A stretch of 64,000 bases of DNA from assembly GCF_900696085.1 (NCBI RefSeq), contig NZ_CAADFC020000013.1, positions 62,001 through 126,000 of the forward strand. Reading direction: 5' to 3'. Below, piece by piece: positions 26,117 through 36,250 of this stretch (within the stretch, counting starts at the first letter, position 1; every line of letters starts with the position of its first letter). Position numbers and translations under genes: made by a program. The notes beneath the pieces are model-generated. The model was not told the DNA's origin, did no database searches, and was given only the letters and a program-made list of their open reading frames with translations. The DNA comes from Bradyrhizobium ivorense (lineage in GTDB: Bacteria > Pseudomonadota > Alphaproteobacteria > Rhizobiales > Xanthobacteraceae).

Positions 26117-26370
26117 TATTTCTTGTCCCGCTTGCCCATGCCGCCGAGGCCGGCCATCGCCACGAACATGTCCTGGAAGCGCTCGGCGAGCTTGGGATCG
26201 AAGGTGAACCAGCTCTGCATCAGCGATTCCGGCGAAATCTTCTCGATGTTAGACAGCATCTGCTGCTGCAGCTTGTCCATGACGGCGGTTTGCATCGGCG
26301 CCACGTCCGGCAGGCCGAAGAACTGCCGGGCTTCGAGGGGCGTGCAATCTATCTCGACGTTGACCTTCAT
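26116..26370 (-). CDS. small DUF6489-like protein
   Basis: The 84-residue protein starts MKVNVEIDCTPLEARQFFGLPDV and is helical after residue 26, ending in GGMGKRDKK. The MKVNVEIDCTPEEAR-type start is a widespread alphaproteobacterial small-protein family of unknown function. It starts at ATG 26370, with GGAGG 5 nt upstream, a strong ribosome site. It heads the lipid cluster, and its stop overlaps the lipase start by one base. The size, the Phe/Leu-rich amphipathic helix and the Lys tail could suit binding to a lipid surface, but this is inference. Confidence 0.75.
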   Translation of the reverse strand: MKVNVEIDCTPLEARQFFGLPDVAPMQTAVMDKLQQQMLSNIEKISPESLMQSWFTFDPKLAERFQDMFVAMAGLGGMGKRDKK

Positions 26371-26775
26371 GTCCGCCTCCTCAAATGCGCCTGACCCACC
26401 TCAATATCACAGCGGCAGCGGGAGTCACGCAAGCCAGCACGACCCGTCCCGAGGTCCAGTTGGCCTCAATCATCCGTTATGGTCAATCAAACCGCTCCGC
26501 AGCGCGCGGTCCGGTTCGGCGAACGGCGATCCCGGCGACCGATGCTTGCTTTCTCCTTGCCGTCCGGCCCGCCGAAAGTTGAATGTCCCGCGGTTGCGCC
26601 GACCGCCTATCCTAAAATCCGGGCCATTGCAGCGCACACGCGCGCCGATTAACCCTTTGGGAAATCGCGCTTGCGCGGCTTGCAAACTCTGGCAACATGG
26701 CCGGATAAAGAGCCGCCGGACAAGGCAACGGACAACAAGCCAACCGGCGGACAAAAAGCGGGGATCGGGACATAC
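26371..26775. other. divergent intergenic region
   Basis: This 405-bp gap separates the minus-strand lipid cluster from the plus-strand ABC importer cluster and must hold promoters for both. I see no clear sigma-70 consensus, palindromic repeat or convincing small gene. A plus-strand open frame runs in from 26671 as an upstream extension of the substrate-binding protein, but its composition is not coding-like. Confidence 0.5.
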
Positions 26776-28374
26776 ATGTCGGTACGTTGGAGTTTGGTTG
26801 CGGCGACAGCCGCCGCGTTTGTTGCCTGTGCGTTGCCGGCATCGGCCCAGACGTTGCGCTACGCCAACCAAGGCGAGTTGAAATCGCTGGACCCCTACAC
26901 GCTGAAGGAAACCACCACGATCGCGCATCACGCCCATGTCTATGAGGGCCTGACCGCGCGCGACAAGGACCTCAAGATCGTCCCGGCGCTGGCCGAGAGC
27001 TGGGAGACGCTGAGCCCGACCAAATGGCGCTTCCATCTGCGTAAGGGTGTGAAATTCCACAACGGCGATCCCTTCACCGCCGACGACGTGCTGTTCTCCG
27101 CCGATCGGGTCCGCGCCAAGGGCTCCAACTTCCTCAGCAACGTTCCCGCCGACGCCAAGTTCACCAAGGTCGACGACTACACCGTCGACGTCACGCTGGA
27201 CTCGCCCAACCCCATCCTGATCTCGCAATGGGATGGCTGGTACATCATGGACAAGAAGTGGTGCGAGGAGAACAATTCGGTCGCTCCGACGCCGGCGGCG
27301 GCGACCACGCCGAGCTACGCCTCGCTGCACGAGAACGGCACCGGCCCCTTCATGATCGAGAGCCACCAGCCTGGCGTGAAGACCGTGTTCAAGGCCTTTC
27401 CGGGCCATTGGAAGAAGCCGGAACACAATCTCAAGGAGATCATCTTCACGCCGATCGGCTCCGACGCCACCCGCGTCGCCGCGCTGCTGTCAGGTGAGGT
27501 CGACGTGATCGAGCCGGTTCCGCTGCAGGACATCCAGCGCGTCAATTCGAGCGGCAACGCCACCGTGCTGACCGCGCCGGAGATCCGCACCATCTTCGTC
27601 GGCATGGACGTGGCGCGCGACGAGCTGTTGTTCTCGAACGTCAAGGGCAAGAACCCGTTCAAGGACATCCGCGTCCGCGAAGCGATCTACAAGACGATCG
27701 ACGTCGAGCTGATCAAGAGCCGCGTCATGCGCGGCATGTCGACGCCGTCGGTGCTGATGATCGCGCCGCAGCTCTACCCGCTGTCGAAGGATTTTACCCG
27801 GCCGAAGCTCGATCCTGACGGCGCCAAGAAGCTGCTGGCGGACGCCGGTTATCCGAGCGGCTTCGAAGTCACGATGGACTGCCCGAACGACCGCTACGTC
27901 AACGACGCCGCGATCTGCCAGGCCGTCGTCGGCATGCTGGCCCGCATCGGCGTCAAGGTGAACCTGCTGGCGCAGCCGAAGGCGCAGTATTTTGCCAAGG
28001 TGCTGAAGCCGGGCGGCTACCAGACCTCGCTCTTCATGCTGGGCTGGACCCCCGCCACCTCGGATTCGCACAACGTGCTGCACGATGTGCTCGGCTGCCG
28101 CGACGACCCCAAGGATTCGACCCGTGGCGAAGCCAATCTCGCCGGCTATTGCAACAAGGAAGTCGACGCGCTCACCGACAAGGTGCTGGTCGAACCCGAT
28201 ACCGCCAAGCGCGACCAGCTGATCAAGCAGGCCTACGAGCTCGTCATCAAGGACTACGGCTACATCCCGCTGCACCAGCAGTCGCTGGCCTGGGGCGTGT
28301 CGAACAAGGTCAAGCTGACCCAGCGCGCAGACAACCAGGTCCTGCTCTACTGGGCCACCAAGCAGGGTGAATAA
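26776..28374 (+). CDS. peptide-type ABC transporter substrate-binding protein (first importer)
   Basis: The 532-residue protein starts with a signal peptide (MSVRWSLVAATAAAF..., cleavage likely after PASA-Q). The SBP_bac_5/DppA fold follows: LRYANQGELKSLDPY, LAESWETLSPTKWRFHLRKGVKFHNGDPFTADDVLFSADR, and a C-terminal HQQSLAWGVSNKV segment (positions described, not contiguous). It binds oligopeptides, dipeptides or glutathione in the periplasm for the permeases just downstream. ATG 26776 was chosen because it begins the signal peptide and is preceded by GGGA. A hairpin after its stop separates it from the permease genes, typical where much more binding protein than permease is needed. Confidence 0.92.
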   Translation: MSVRWSLVAATAAAFVACALPASAQTLRYANQGELKSLDPYTLKETTTIAHHAHVYEGLTARDKDLKIVPALAESWETLSPTKWRFHLRKGVKFHNGDPFTADDVLFSADRVRAKGSNFLSNVPADAKFTKVDDYTVDVTLDSPNPILISQWDGWYIMDKKWCEENNSVAPTPAAATTPSYASLHENGTGPFMIESHQPGVKTVFKAFPGHWKKPEHNLKEIIFTPIGSDATRVAALLSGEVDVIEPVPLQDIQRVNSSGNATVLTAPEIRTIFVGMDVARDELLFSNVKGKNPFKDIRVREAIYKTIDVELIKSRVMRGMSTPSVLMIAPQLYPLSKDFTRPKLDPDGAKKLLADAGYPSGFEVTMDCPNDRYVNDAAICQAVVGMLARIGVKVNLLAQPKAQYFAKVLKPGGYQTSLFMLGWTPATSDSHNVLHDVLGCRDDPKDSTRGEANLAGYCNKEVDALTDKVLVEPDTAKRDQLIKQAYELVIKDYGYIPLHQQSLAWGVSNKVKLTQRADNQVLLYWATKQGE

Positions 28375-28392
28375 GTGACCCTGGCCTATCCG

Positions 28393-28428
28393 GTCCCGGA
28401 AGCCCGTGCTTCCGGGACTTCGCGTTTT
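28393..28428 (+). terminator. hairpin attenuator between binding-protein and permease genes
   Basis: A perfect 11-bp stem GTCCCGGAAGC / GCTTCCGGGAC closes a CCGT loop (28393-28418), followed by CTTCGCG-TTTT. It lies 20 nt after the first binding-protein stop. It probably reduces transcription into the permease and ATPase genes and protects the 3' end of the upstream message. Confidence 0.7.
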
Positions 28429-28478
28429 CCGGCCGCGCAGCGCCGCGCCCCGGATGTCACAAGCAGTGAAAGGTAGAG

Positions 28479-29459
28479 ATGCTCGCTTTCACTCTTCGTC
28501 GCGTGCTGCAGGCGATCGGCGTCATGCTCGCCGTGGGCGTCATTGCGTTCGCGATGTTCCGCTTCGCGGGCGATCCGGTGAGCCAGATCGTCTCGATCGA
28601 CACCTCGGCCGCCGAACGCGCCTCGATCCGCAAGTCGCTCGGGCTCGACGATCCCGTGCTGGTGCAGTTCGCGCACTACTTCATCAATGCCGTGCAATTC
28701 AAGTTCGGCATCTCCTACCAGTTCCGCCTGCCGGTCTCCTCGCTGCTGATGGAACGCCTGCCGGCGACGATGGAGCTCGCGATTTGCGCGACGCTGTTCG
28801 CGATGGTGTTCGGCATCCTGATGGGGGTGTATTCGGCGCTGCGCCGCGACACCGTGCTTGCCAAATTATTCCAGGCGATATCGCTGATCGGCATTTCGCT
28901 GCCGACCTTCCTGATCGGCATCCTCCTGATCTATCTGTTCGCGGTGACGCTGGGCTGGCTGCCCTCGTTCGGCCGCGGCGAGGTAGTGAAGCTCGGCTGG
29001 TGGAGCACCGGACTGCTCACCGTCTCCGGGTTGAAGGCGCTGATCATGCCGGCGATCACGCTCGGATTGTTCCAGATGACCCTGATCATGCGGCTGGTGC
29101 GCGCCGAAATGCTGGAGGTGCTGCGCACCGACTATATCCGCTTCGCCCGCGCCCGCGGGCTGACCACCCGCGCGATCCATTTCGGCCATGCGCTGAAGAA
29201 CACGCTGGTTCCCGTGATCACCGTCGCCGGCCTGCAGTTTGGCTCGGTTATTGCATTCTCGATCATCACCGAAACCGTGTTCCAATGGCCGGGCATGGGG
29301 CTTCTGTTCGTCCAGGCCGTGCAAAACGTCGATATCCCGATCATGGCCGCGTATCTGTTGATGGTCTCGCTGATCTTCGTCACCATCAATCTCGTGGTCG
29401 ACATCCTCTATACCGTGGTCGATCCGCGCCTGCGCGCGACCGTCGGCCGCGCAGCGTGA
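28479..29459 (+). CDS. peptide-type ABC transporter permease, DppB-like (first importer)
   Basis: The 326-residue inner-membrane protein has about six membrane segments. It shows the BPD_transp_1 EAA-type loop YIRFARARGLTTRAIHFGHALKNTLVPVI (residues about 219-247), which contacts the ATPase. The N-terminal RRVLQAIGVMLAVGVIAFAMFRF and the GDPVSQIVSIDTSAAERASIRKSLGLD segment are typical of DppB/GsiC proteins. It starts at ATG 28479 with AAGGTAGAG upstream. An 11-bp gap leads to the second permease. Confidence 0.92.
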   Translation: MLAFTLRRVLQAIGVMLAVGVIAFAMFRFAGDPVSQIVSIDTSAAERASIRKSLGLDDPVLVQFAHYFINAVQFKFGISYQFRLPVSSLLMERLPATMELAICATLFAMVFGILMGVYSALRRDTVLAKLFQAISLIGISLPTFLIGILLIYLFAVTLGWLPSFGRGEVVKLGWWSTGLLTVSGLKALIMPAITLGLFQMTLIMRLVRAEMLEVLRTDYIRFARARGLTTRAIHFGHALKNTLVPVITVAGLQFGSVIAFSIITETVFQWPGMGLLFVQAVQNVDIPIMAAYLLMVSLIFVTINLVVDILYTVVDPRLRATVGRAA

Positions 29460-29470
29460 GGAGCTGACCG

Positions 29471-30433
29471 ATGTCGGATGCCGTCGTTCCCCATCGCAAT
29501 GCTCAGGTCTCGCGGGCCGGCGCCGGCTGGTTCAGGCGCGCGCTCGACAGCGATATCTTCTATTCGTTCCGCCGTTCCAAGCTGACGATGGTGGCCGCCG
29601 CCATCACCGTGCTGTTCTTCCTGCTGGCGATCTTCGCGTCCTGGCTGGCGGTGCAGAACCCGTTCGATCCGGCGCAGTTGCAGCTGATCAACTCGCGGAT
29701 CTCGCCGCTGTGGACCGCGGACGGCCAGAGCCCGTTCCTGCTCGGCACCGACGAGCAGGGCCGCGACGTGTTTTCGGCGATCCTTTACGGCATGCGGATC
29801 TCGCTCGCCGTCGGCATCGCCGGCGTGATCTTCGCCGGCGCGCTCGGCATCGGCCTCGGCCTGATTGCAGGCTATTTCGGCGGCGTCGCCGACAGCGTGA
29901 TCATGCGGATCGCCGACGTGCAGCTCACCTTCCCGGCGATCCTGATCGCGCTGCTCGTCAACGGCGTCGCCAAGTCGCTGCTCGGCAATCGGCTCGACGA
30001 GATGAGCACGCTCGCCGTGCTGGTGATCGCGATCGGCCTGAGTTTCTGGGTGCAATATGCCCGGACGGTGCGCGGCTCGGTGATGGTCGAGAAGAACAAG
30101 GACTATGTCGCCGCGGCGCAGTTGATCGGCCTGCCGGCGCCGAAGATCATGCTGCGGCACGTGCTGCCCAACACGATGGGCCCGATCCTGGTCATCGCCA
30201 CCATCAACCTGGCGCTTGCGATCATCACCGAGGCGACGTTGTCGTTCCTCGGCGCCGGCATGCCCGACACCATGCCCTCGCTCGGCACCCTGATCCGGAT
30301 CGGCAACAATTATCTGTTCGCCGGCGAATGGTGGATCGTGGCGTTCCCGGGCATTGCCTTGGCCGGCCTGATCCTCTCCATCAACCTGCTCGGCGACTGG
30401 CTGCGCGACGCCCTCAATCCGAAGCTACGATGA
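29471..30433 (+). CDS. peptide-type ABC transporter permease, DppC-like (first importer)
   Basis: The 320-residue protein has the N-terminal OppC-type helix region (FRRSKLTMVAAAITVLFFLLAIF), the FLLGTDEQGRDVFSAILYGMRISL motif, an EAA loop (KDYVAAAQLIGLPAPKIMLRHVLPNTM) and a C-terminal GDWLRDALNPKLR. It forms the channel with the DppB-like protein. The stop overlaps the start of the next ATPase gene in an ATGATGA context, so translation is coupled. Confidence 0.92.
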   Translation: MSDAVVPHRNAQVSRAGAGWFRRALDSDIFYSFRRSKLTMVAAAITVLFFLLAIFASWLAVQNPFDPAQLQLINSRISPLWTADGQSPFLLGTDEQGRDVFSAILYGMRISLAVGIAGVIFAGALGIGLGLIAGYFGGVADSVIMRIADVQLTFPAILIALLVNGVAKSLLGNRLDEMSTLAVLVIAIGLSFWVQYARTVRGSVMVEKNKDYVAAAQLIGLPAPKIMLRHVLPNTMGPILVIATINLALAIITEATLSFLGAGMPDTMPSLGTLIRIGNNYLFAGEWWIVAFPGIALAGLILSINLLGDWLRDALNPKLR

Positions 30434-31410
30434 TGAAGCCCGTTCTCTCCGTCCGCAACCTCGAGGTGGAGTTCGTCACCCGCCGCGCCACCCTGCGCGC
30501 CATCAACGGCGTGTCGTTCGACATCGCCAAGGGCGAGGTGCTCGGCGTGGTCGGCGAATCCGGCGCCGGCAAATCGGTGACCGGCCTTGCCGTGATCGGG
30601 CTGATCGATCCGCCCGGCCGCATCTCCGCCGGCGAGATCGAGCTGTCGGGCACGCGGATCGACCATCTGCCGCCGGAAGAGATCCGCCGCATCCGGGGCA
30701 AGCGGATCGGCATGATCTTCCAGGATCCGCTGACCAGCCTCAATCCACTGTACCGGATCGGCGACCAGATCATCGAGACCATCCGCACCCACACCAACCT
30801 CAGCGAAACCGCCGCCCGCAGGCGCGCCATCGACCTGCTCGCCGAAGTCGGCATCCCCGCGCCGGAACGGCGGATCGACGGCTATCCGCACGAATTCTCC
30901 GGCGGCATGCGCCAGCGCGTCGTGATTGCGCTCGCGATCTGCGCCGAACCCGAGCTGATCATCGCTGACGAGCCGACCACCGCGCTCGACGTCTCCGTGC
31001 AGGCGCAGATCATCGCCCTGATCAAGCGGCTCGGCCGCGACCACGGCACCGCCGTGATGCTGGTGACCCACGACATGGGCGTGATCGCGGAAACCTGCGA
31101 CCGTGTCGCGGTGATGTATTCCGGCCGCATCGCCGAGATCGGTCCGGTGCAGGAGGTGGTGCGCAATCCGCTGCACCCCTACGCCAAAGGCCTGATGGGC
31201 GCGATCCCGACCTTGGCGGGCGAGGACAAGCGGCTGGTGCAGATCCCGGGTTCGATGCCGCGGCTGTCGGCGATCCCGCGGGGCTGCCCGTTCAATCCGC
31301 GCTGCGCATTCGCCTTCGACCGCTGCCATGTCGACCGTCCCGAGCCGATCACGCAGGGCACGCAGGCCGTCGCCTGCCATCTGTTCGAGCCGGCGGAGAC
31401 CGCGGCATGA
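30430..31410 (+). CDS. peptide-type ABC transporter ATP-binding protein, DppD-like (first importer)
   Basis: The 326-residue ATPase has Walker A GESGAGKS, Q-loop IFQDPLTSLNP, signature FSGGMRQR, Walker B LIIADEPTTALD and the switch His in VTHDMG. A C-terminal oligopeptide/dipeptide transporter domain has the cysteine cluster GCPFNPRCAFAFDRC. Start ATG 30430 (or ATG 30433) overlaps the permease stop; a longer open frame from 29710 is an artefact inside the permease gene. It powers import together with the DppF-like partner. Confidence 0.93.
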   Translation: MMKPVLSVRNLEVEFVTRRATLRAINGVSFDIAKGEVLGVVGESGAGKSVTGLAVIGLIDPPGRISAGEIELSGTRIDHLPPEEIRRIRGKRIGMIFQDPLTSLNPLYRIGDQIIETIRTHTNLSETAARRRAIDLLAEVGIPAPERRIDGYPHEFSGGMRQRVVIALAICAEPELIIADEPTTALDVSVQAQIIALIKRLGRDHGTAVMLVTHDMGVIAETCDRVAVMYSGRIAEIGPVQEVVRNPLHPYAKGLMGAIPTLAGEDKRLVQIPGSMPRLSAIPRGCPFNPRCAFAFDRCHVDRPEPITQGTQAVACHLFEPAETAA

Positions 31411-32402
31411 GCGGAACGCTGATCGACGTGAAAAACCTGCGCCGCGTCTTCGACGTCTCGAAGCCGTGGCTCAACCGCGTGCTGGAAGGCGGCCATCTCG
31501 AATATCTCAAGGCGGTCGACGGCGTCACCTTCGACATCAAGCGCGGCGAGACCTTTGCGCTGGTCGGCGAATCCGGCTCGGGCAAGACCACGGTGGCGCG
31601 CATGGTGGTCGGGCTGTTGCCGCCGAGTTCGGGCGAGGTCGTGATCGACGGCGTTTCGATGACCGACCCGCGGCAGGGTCAGGCCCGCCGCCGGCTGCGC
31701 CGACGCATCCAGATGATCTTTCAGGACCCCTATGCGAGCCTCAACCCGCGCTTCCGGGTCGATGCCATCGTCGCCGAGCCGATCCGCGCCTTCGACCTGA
31801 TCCAGGGCGAGCGCGAGATCAAGGCCTGGGTCGGCGAGCTGCTCTCGCTGGTCGGCCTGCATCCCGACGACGGCCTGAAATTTCCGCACGAATTCTCCGG
31901 CGGCCAGCGTCAGCGCATCGCCATCGCCCGCGCGCTGGCCTCCGAGGCCGAGTTCATCGTCTGCGACGAGCCGACCTCGGCGCTCGACGTCTCGGTGCAG
32001 GCGCAGATCCTCAACCTGATGCGCGATCTGCAGGACAAGTTCGGCCTGACCTACCTCTTCATCAGCCATAACCTCGCCGTCGTCCGCCACATGGCGAGCC
32101 GGATCGGCGTGATGTATCTCGGCCGCATCGTCGAGATCGCCGAGGGCCGACAGCTGTTCGACAATCCGCGGATGCCCTACACAAAGATGCTGCTCGGCGC
32201 GGTTCCCGATCTTGCGATGTCCGGCCGCCAGCGCATTCCGGTCAAGGGCGAGATTCCCAACCCGATCGATCCGCCGCCGGGCTGCGCCTTCAGCCCACGC
32301 TGTCCCCTCGCCTTCGACCTGTGCCGCCAGAAGACGCCGGAACTGATCGACGGTGTTGCCTGCCATGCCGTCAACAGTCCGGCCACGGCCGTTCCAGCCT
32401 GA
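31407..32402 (+). CDS. peptide-type ABC transporter ATP-binding protein, DppF-like (first importer)
   Basis: The 331-residue ATPase has Walker A GESGSGKTT, IFQDPYASLNPRF, signature FSGGQRQR, FIVCDEPTSALD and ISHNLA. The C-terminal domain has GCAFSPRCPLAFDLC. The VFDVSKPWLNRVLEGG insertion between the first strands is typical of DppF-like proteins. The start overlaps the stop of the preceding ATPase by 4 nt. It closes the first complete importer set, and 101 bp separate it from the gamma-glutamyltransferase. Confidence 0.93.
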   Translation: MSGTLIDVKNLRRVFDVSKPWLNRVLEGGHLEYLKAVDGVTFDIKRGETFALVGESGSGKTTVARMVVGLLPPSSGEVVIDGVSMTDPRQGQARRRLRRRIQMIFQDPYASLNPRFRVDAIVAEPIRAFDLIQGEREIKAWVGELLSLVGLHPDDGLKFPHEFSGGQRQRIAIARALASEAEFIVCDEPTSALDVSVQAQILNLMRDLQDKFGLTYLFISHNLAVVRHMASRIGVMYLGRIVEIAEGRQLFDNPRMPYTKMLLGAVPDLAMSGRQRIPVKGEIPNPIDPPPGCAFSPRCPLAFDLCRQKTPELIDGVACHAVNSPATAVPA

Positions 32403-32503
32403 TCACGCGGATGCGAGAAGGCATGTCAACCAAACGGTTGGCATACCAGCCTGCTTGTGATCAAGTGCGCGCGCCGCAAGAAGCACATCAACGGTGAAGC
32501 CGC

Positions 32504-34309
32504 ATGAGCAACATCAATCCCGATCCGTTCACGACACGCCCCGAGATCGAGGGCACCTTTGGCGTCGTGACGTCGACGCACTGGATCGCCACCGCCGTCG
32601 GCATGGCGACGCTGGAGAAAGGCGGCAACGCCTTCGACGCCGGCGTCGCGGCCGCCTTCACGCTGCAGGTGGTCGAGCCGCATCTGAACGGCCCCGGCGG
32701 CGACGTTCCCGTCATCGTGCACGACGTCAAGCGCGGCAAGACCGAGGTGATCTGCGGCCAGGGCCCGGCGCCGGCCAAGGCGACCATCGCGCATTATCGC
32801 AGCGAAGGCCTCGACATGGTGCCCGGCACCGGGCTGCTCGCCGCCTGCGTGCCCGGCACGTTCGAATCCTGGATGCTGCTGCTGCGCGACTATGGCACCT
32901 TGCGGCTGCGCGACGTGCTGGAGCCTGCGATCGCCTATGCCCGCGACGGCTATCCGCTGGTGGAGCGCGCCTCGGCGACGATCCAGACCGTCGAGCAGCT
33001 GTTCCGCAAATACTGGACTACATCCGCCGACGTCTATCTGCCCAACGGCGAGGTGCCGAAGCCCGGCACCATCTTCACCAACAAGCGGCTGGCTGAGACC
33101 TACACGCGCATCCTGCAGGAAGCCGAGAGCGCCGGCGGCGACCGTGTCGCGCAGATCGAGCGCGCGCGCCAGGCCTGGTCCAAGGGTTTCGTCGCCGAGG
33201 CGATCGACAAATTCTGCCGCACCCAGGAGGTCATGGACGTCTCCGGTTCGCCGCATCGCGGCGTGCTGTCGGCCGACGACATGGCGCGGTGGGAGCCGAC
33301 CATCGAGGCGCCGCTGACCTATGATTACGGCCGCTACACCGTGCAGAAGGCCGGCGTCTGGAGCCAGGGCCCGGTGATGCTGCAGCAGCTCGCGCTGCTG
33401 AAGGGATTTCAGCTCGACGGGCTCGATCCCACCGGTCCCGACTTCATCCATCTGCAGATCGAGTGCGCCAAGCTCGCCTATGCCGATCGCGAAACGTTCT
33501 ATGGCGATCCCAAATTCACCAATATCCCGATCGAGACGCTGCTGTCGGACGCCTATAATGACGAGCGGCGCAAGCTGATCTCACGTGACAAGGCTTCGCT
33601 CGACTTTATTCCCGGCTCGGTCGAGGGTTTTGGCGCGGTCGTAAAGCTGCGGCGCGCCGAGGGGCATCGCGAGGCCGTCGGCGCCATGGGCGCCGGCGAG
33701 CCGACCGTCGGCCGGTTCGGCGAGGTGCGCGGCGACACCGTGCATTTCGACATCATCGACAAGGCCGGCAACATGATCTCGGCGACGCCGTCCGGCGGCT
33801 GGCTGCAGTCATCGCCTGTGATTCCCGAGCTCGGCTTCTGCCTCGGCAGCCGCGCCCAGATGTTCTGGCTGGAGGAGAACCACCCGGCCGCGCTGGCGCC
33901 GGGCAAGCGGCCGCGCACCACGCTGTCGCCAACCATGGCGCTGCGCGACGGCGAGCCGTATCTGTCCTGGGGCTCGCCCGGCGGCGACCAGCAGGACCAG
34001 TGGATCACGCAGTTCTTCCTGCGCCACGTCCACGCGAAATTGAACCTGCAGGAGGCGATCGACGCGCCGGCCTGGCACTCCGAGCATTTCCCGATCTCGT
34101 TCTGGCCGCGCACCGCGCGCCCCGGCGTGCTGGTACTGGAAAACCGCGTGCCGAAATCGACCATCGACGAATTGAAGCGCCGCGGCCATGTGGTCGAGAT
34201 TGGACCCGACTGGTCCGAGGGCCGCCTCACCGCGGCCTCGAAGGTCGGCCCCCGCCGCCGCGCCGCTGCCAACCCGCGCGGCATGCAAGGTTACGCCGCG
34301 GGCCGCTAG
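32504..34309 (+). CDS. gamma-glutamyltransferase family protein
   Basis: The 601-residue Ntn-hydrolase precursor has the large-subunit segments GVVTSTHWIATAVGMATLEKGGNAFDAGVAAAF (described by position 20-52) and PGTFESWMLLLRDYG. The autoprocessing site is G-D-Thr412-V-H-F, giving an N-terminal Thr nucleophile on the small subunit. GGWLQSSPVIPELGF and SWGSPGGDQQ are the substrate-binding loops. It cleaves or transfers gamma-glutamyl groups, for example from glutathione. No clear signal peptide is seen, so it is probably cytoplasmic, unlike classical periplasmic GGT. Its position between two peptide importers suggests breakdown of imported gamma-glutamyl compounds (inference). Confidence 0.88.
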   Translation: MSNINPDPFTTRPEIEGTFGVVTSTHWIATAVGMATLEKGGNAFDAGVAAAFTLQVVEPHLNGPGGDVPVIVHDVKRGKTEVICGQGPAPAKATIAHYRSEGLDMVPGTGLLAACVPGTFESWMLLLRDYGTLRLRDVLEPAIAYARDGYPLVERASATIQTVEQLFRKYWTTSADVYLPNGEVPKPGTIFTNKRLAETYTRILQEAESAGGDRVAQIERARQAWSKGFVAEAIDKFCRTQEVMDVSGSPHRGVLSADDMARWEPTIEAPLTYDYGRYTVQKAGVWSQGPVMLQQLALLKGFQLDGLDPTGPDFIHLQIECAKLAYADRETFYGDPKFTNIPIETLLSDAYNDERRKLISRDKASLDFIPGSVEGFGAVVKLRRAEGHREAVGAMGAGEPTVGRFGEVRGDTVHFDIIDKAGNMISATPSGGWLQSSPVIPELGFCLGSRAQMFWLEENHPAALAPGKRPRTTLSPTMALRDGEPYLSWGSPGGDQQDQWITQFFLRHVHAKLNLQEAIDAPAWHSEHFPISFWPRTARPGVLVLENRVPKSTIDELKRRGHVVEIGPDWSEGRLTAASKVGPRRRAAANPRGMQGYAAGR

Positions 34310-34371
34310 AGACGAGATGACCGCAGCAGCATGACGTGGCATCGAAGCACAATGCGTGCCCCAAACCCCAC

Positions 34372-34540
34372 CTCGCCCCGCTTGCGGGGAGAGGTCGGAA
34401 TTCAAGCGCAGCTTGAATTCCCAGTGAGGGGGAGCCTCCGCAAACGCAATGCCGATTATCATCTGCGGAACGAGCCCTCACCCCAACCCTCTCAGAGGGA
34501 GCCCTGCTCGTCTCGCCCCCGCGAAGAGCGGGGAGAGGGA
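34372..34540. repeat. dispersed palindromic repeat, family C
   Basis: CTCGCCCCGCTTGCGGGGAG near the left and CTCGCCCCCGCGAAGAGCGG near the right. Inner arms are GAATTCAAGC/GCTTGAATTC and CTCACCCCAACCCTCTC. It fills the gap between the gamma-glutamyltransferase and DUF1028 genes. Related copies are at 48470 and 52103. Confidence 0.75.
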
Positions 34541-34553
34541 GAAGAGAGGTGAG

Positions 34554-35260
34554 ATGACCTGGTCAATCATCGCCCGCGACAGCGCCACCAGCCAGCTCGG
34601 CATCGCGGTCGCGACGCGTTTCTTCGCAGTCGGTGCGCTGGTGCCGCATATCGCGCCCGGCGTCGGCGCCGTCGCGACGCAGGCGCTGGTCAATCCCTAT
34701 TACGGCATCGACGGCCTCAGGCTGCTGCGCGGCGGCGGGAGCCCGCACGATGTCATTCGGGTTCTGCTCATGGCCGATAGCGGCCGCGAGAGCCGGCAGG
34801 TCCATGTCATGGACGCGAGCGGCCGCATTGCCGCACATTCCGGCAAGGAATGCGTGGACTGGTTCGGTCATATCGCGGGCGACGGCTTTTCGATCGCCGG
34901 CAACATGCTCGCCGGACCCGCGGTGTTGAGCGAGACCGCGCGCGCCTATGCCGCGAACGAGAAGCTTCCGTTCGCGCAGCGGCTGATCAAGGCGATGTTC
35001 GCCGGCGAGGCGGCCGGCGGCGACAAGCGCGGCAAGCAATCCGCCGCGCTCTTGATCCACGATACTGAGGATTGGCCGGCGCTCGACCTGCGGGTCGACG
35101 ACCATGCCGATCCCTTGCGCGAGCTGGAGCGGCTGGAGGTCGTCAGCCGCGAGCACTGGGTGCACTTCCGAAAGTTCCTGCCGACCCGCGACAACCCGGC
35201 CGGCACCACCGAGCGCGCCACGATCGATGCCGACATCGCCGCCGCGACAGCGAGCAAGAA

Positions 35261-35264
<4 letters not shown>
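34554..35264 (+). CDS. DUF1028 family Ntn-hydrolase-like protein
   Basis: The 236-residue protein opens with MTWSIIARDSATSQLGIAVATRFFAVG and contains GVGAVATQALVNPYYG, GKECVDWFGHIAGDGFSIAGNMLAGP and HDTEDWPALDLRVDDH. This is DUF1028, an Ntn-hydrolase-related family often found beside peptide ABC transporters. It is probably a peptidase or amidohydrolase, but no activity is established. It starts at ATG 34554 with AGAGG 4 nt upstream; the longer frame from 34449 covers a repeat. The stop overlaps the next ATPase start in ATGA, which ties it to the second importer. Confidence 0.88.
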
Positions 35265-36246
<982 letters not shown>

Positions 36247-36250
<4 letters not shown>

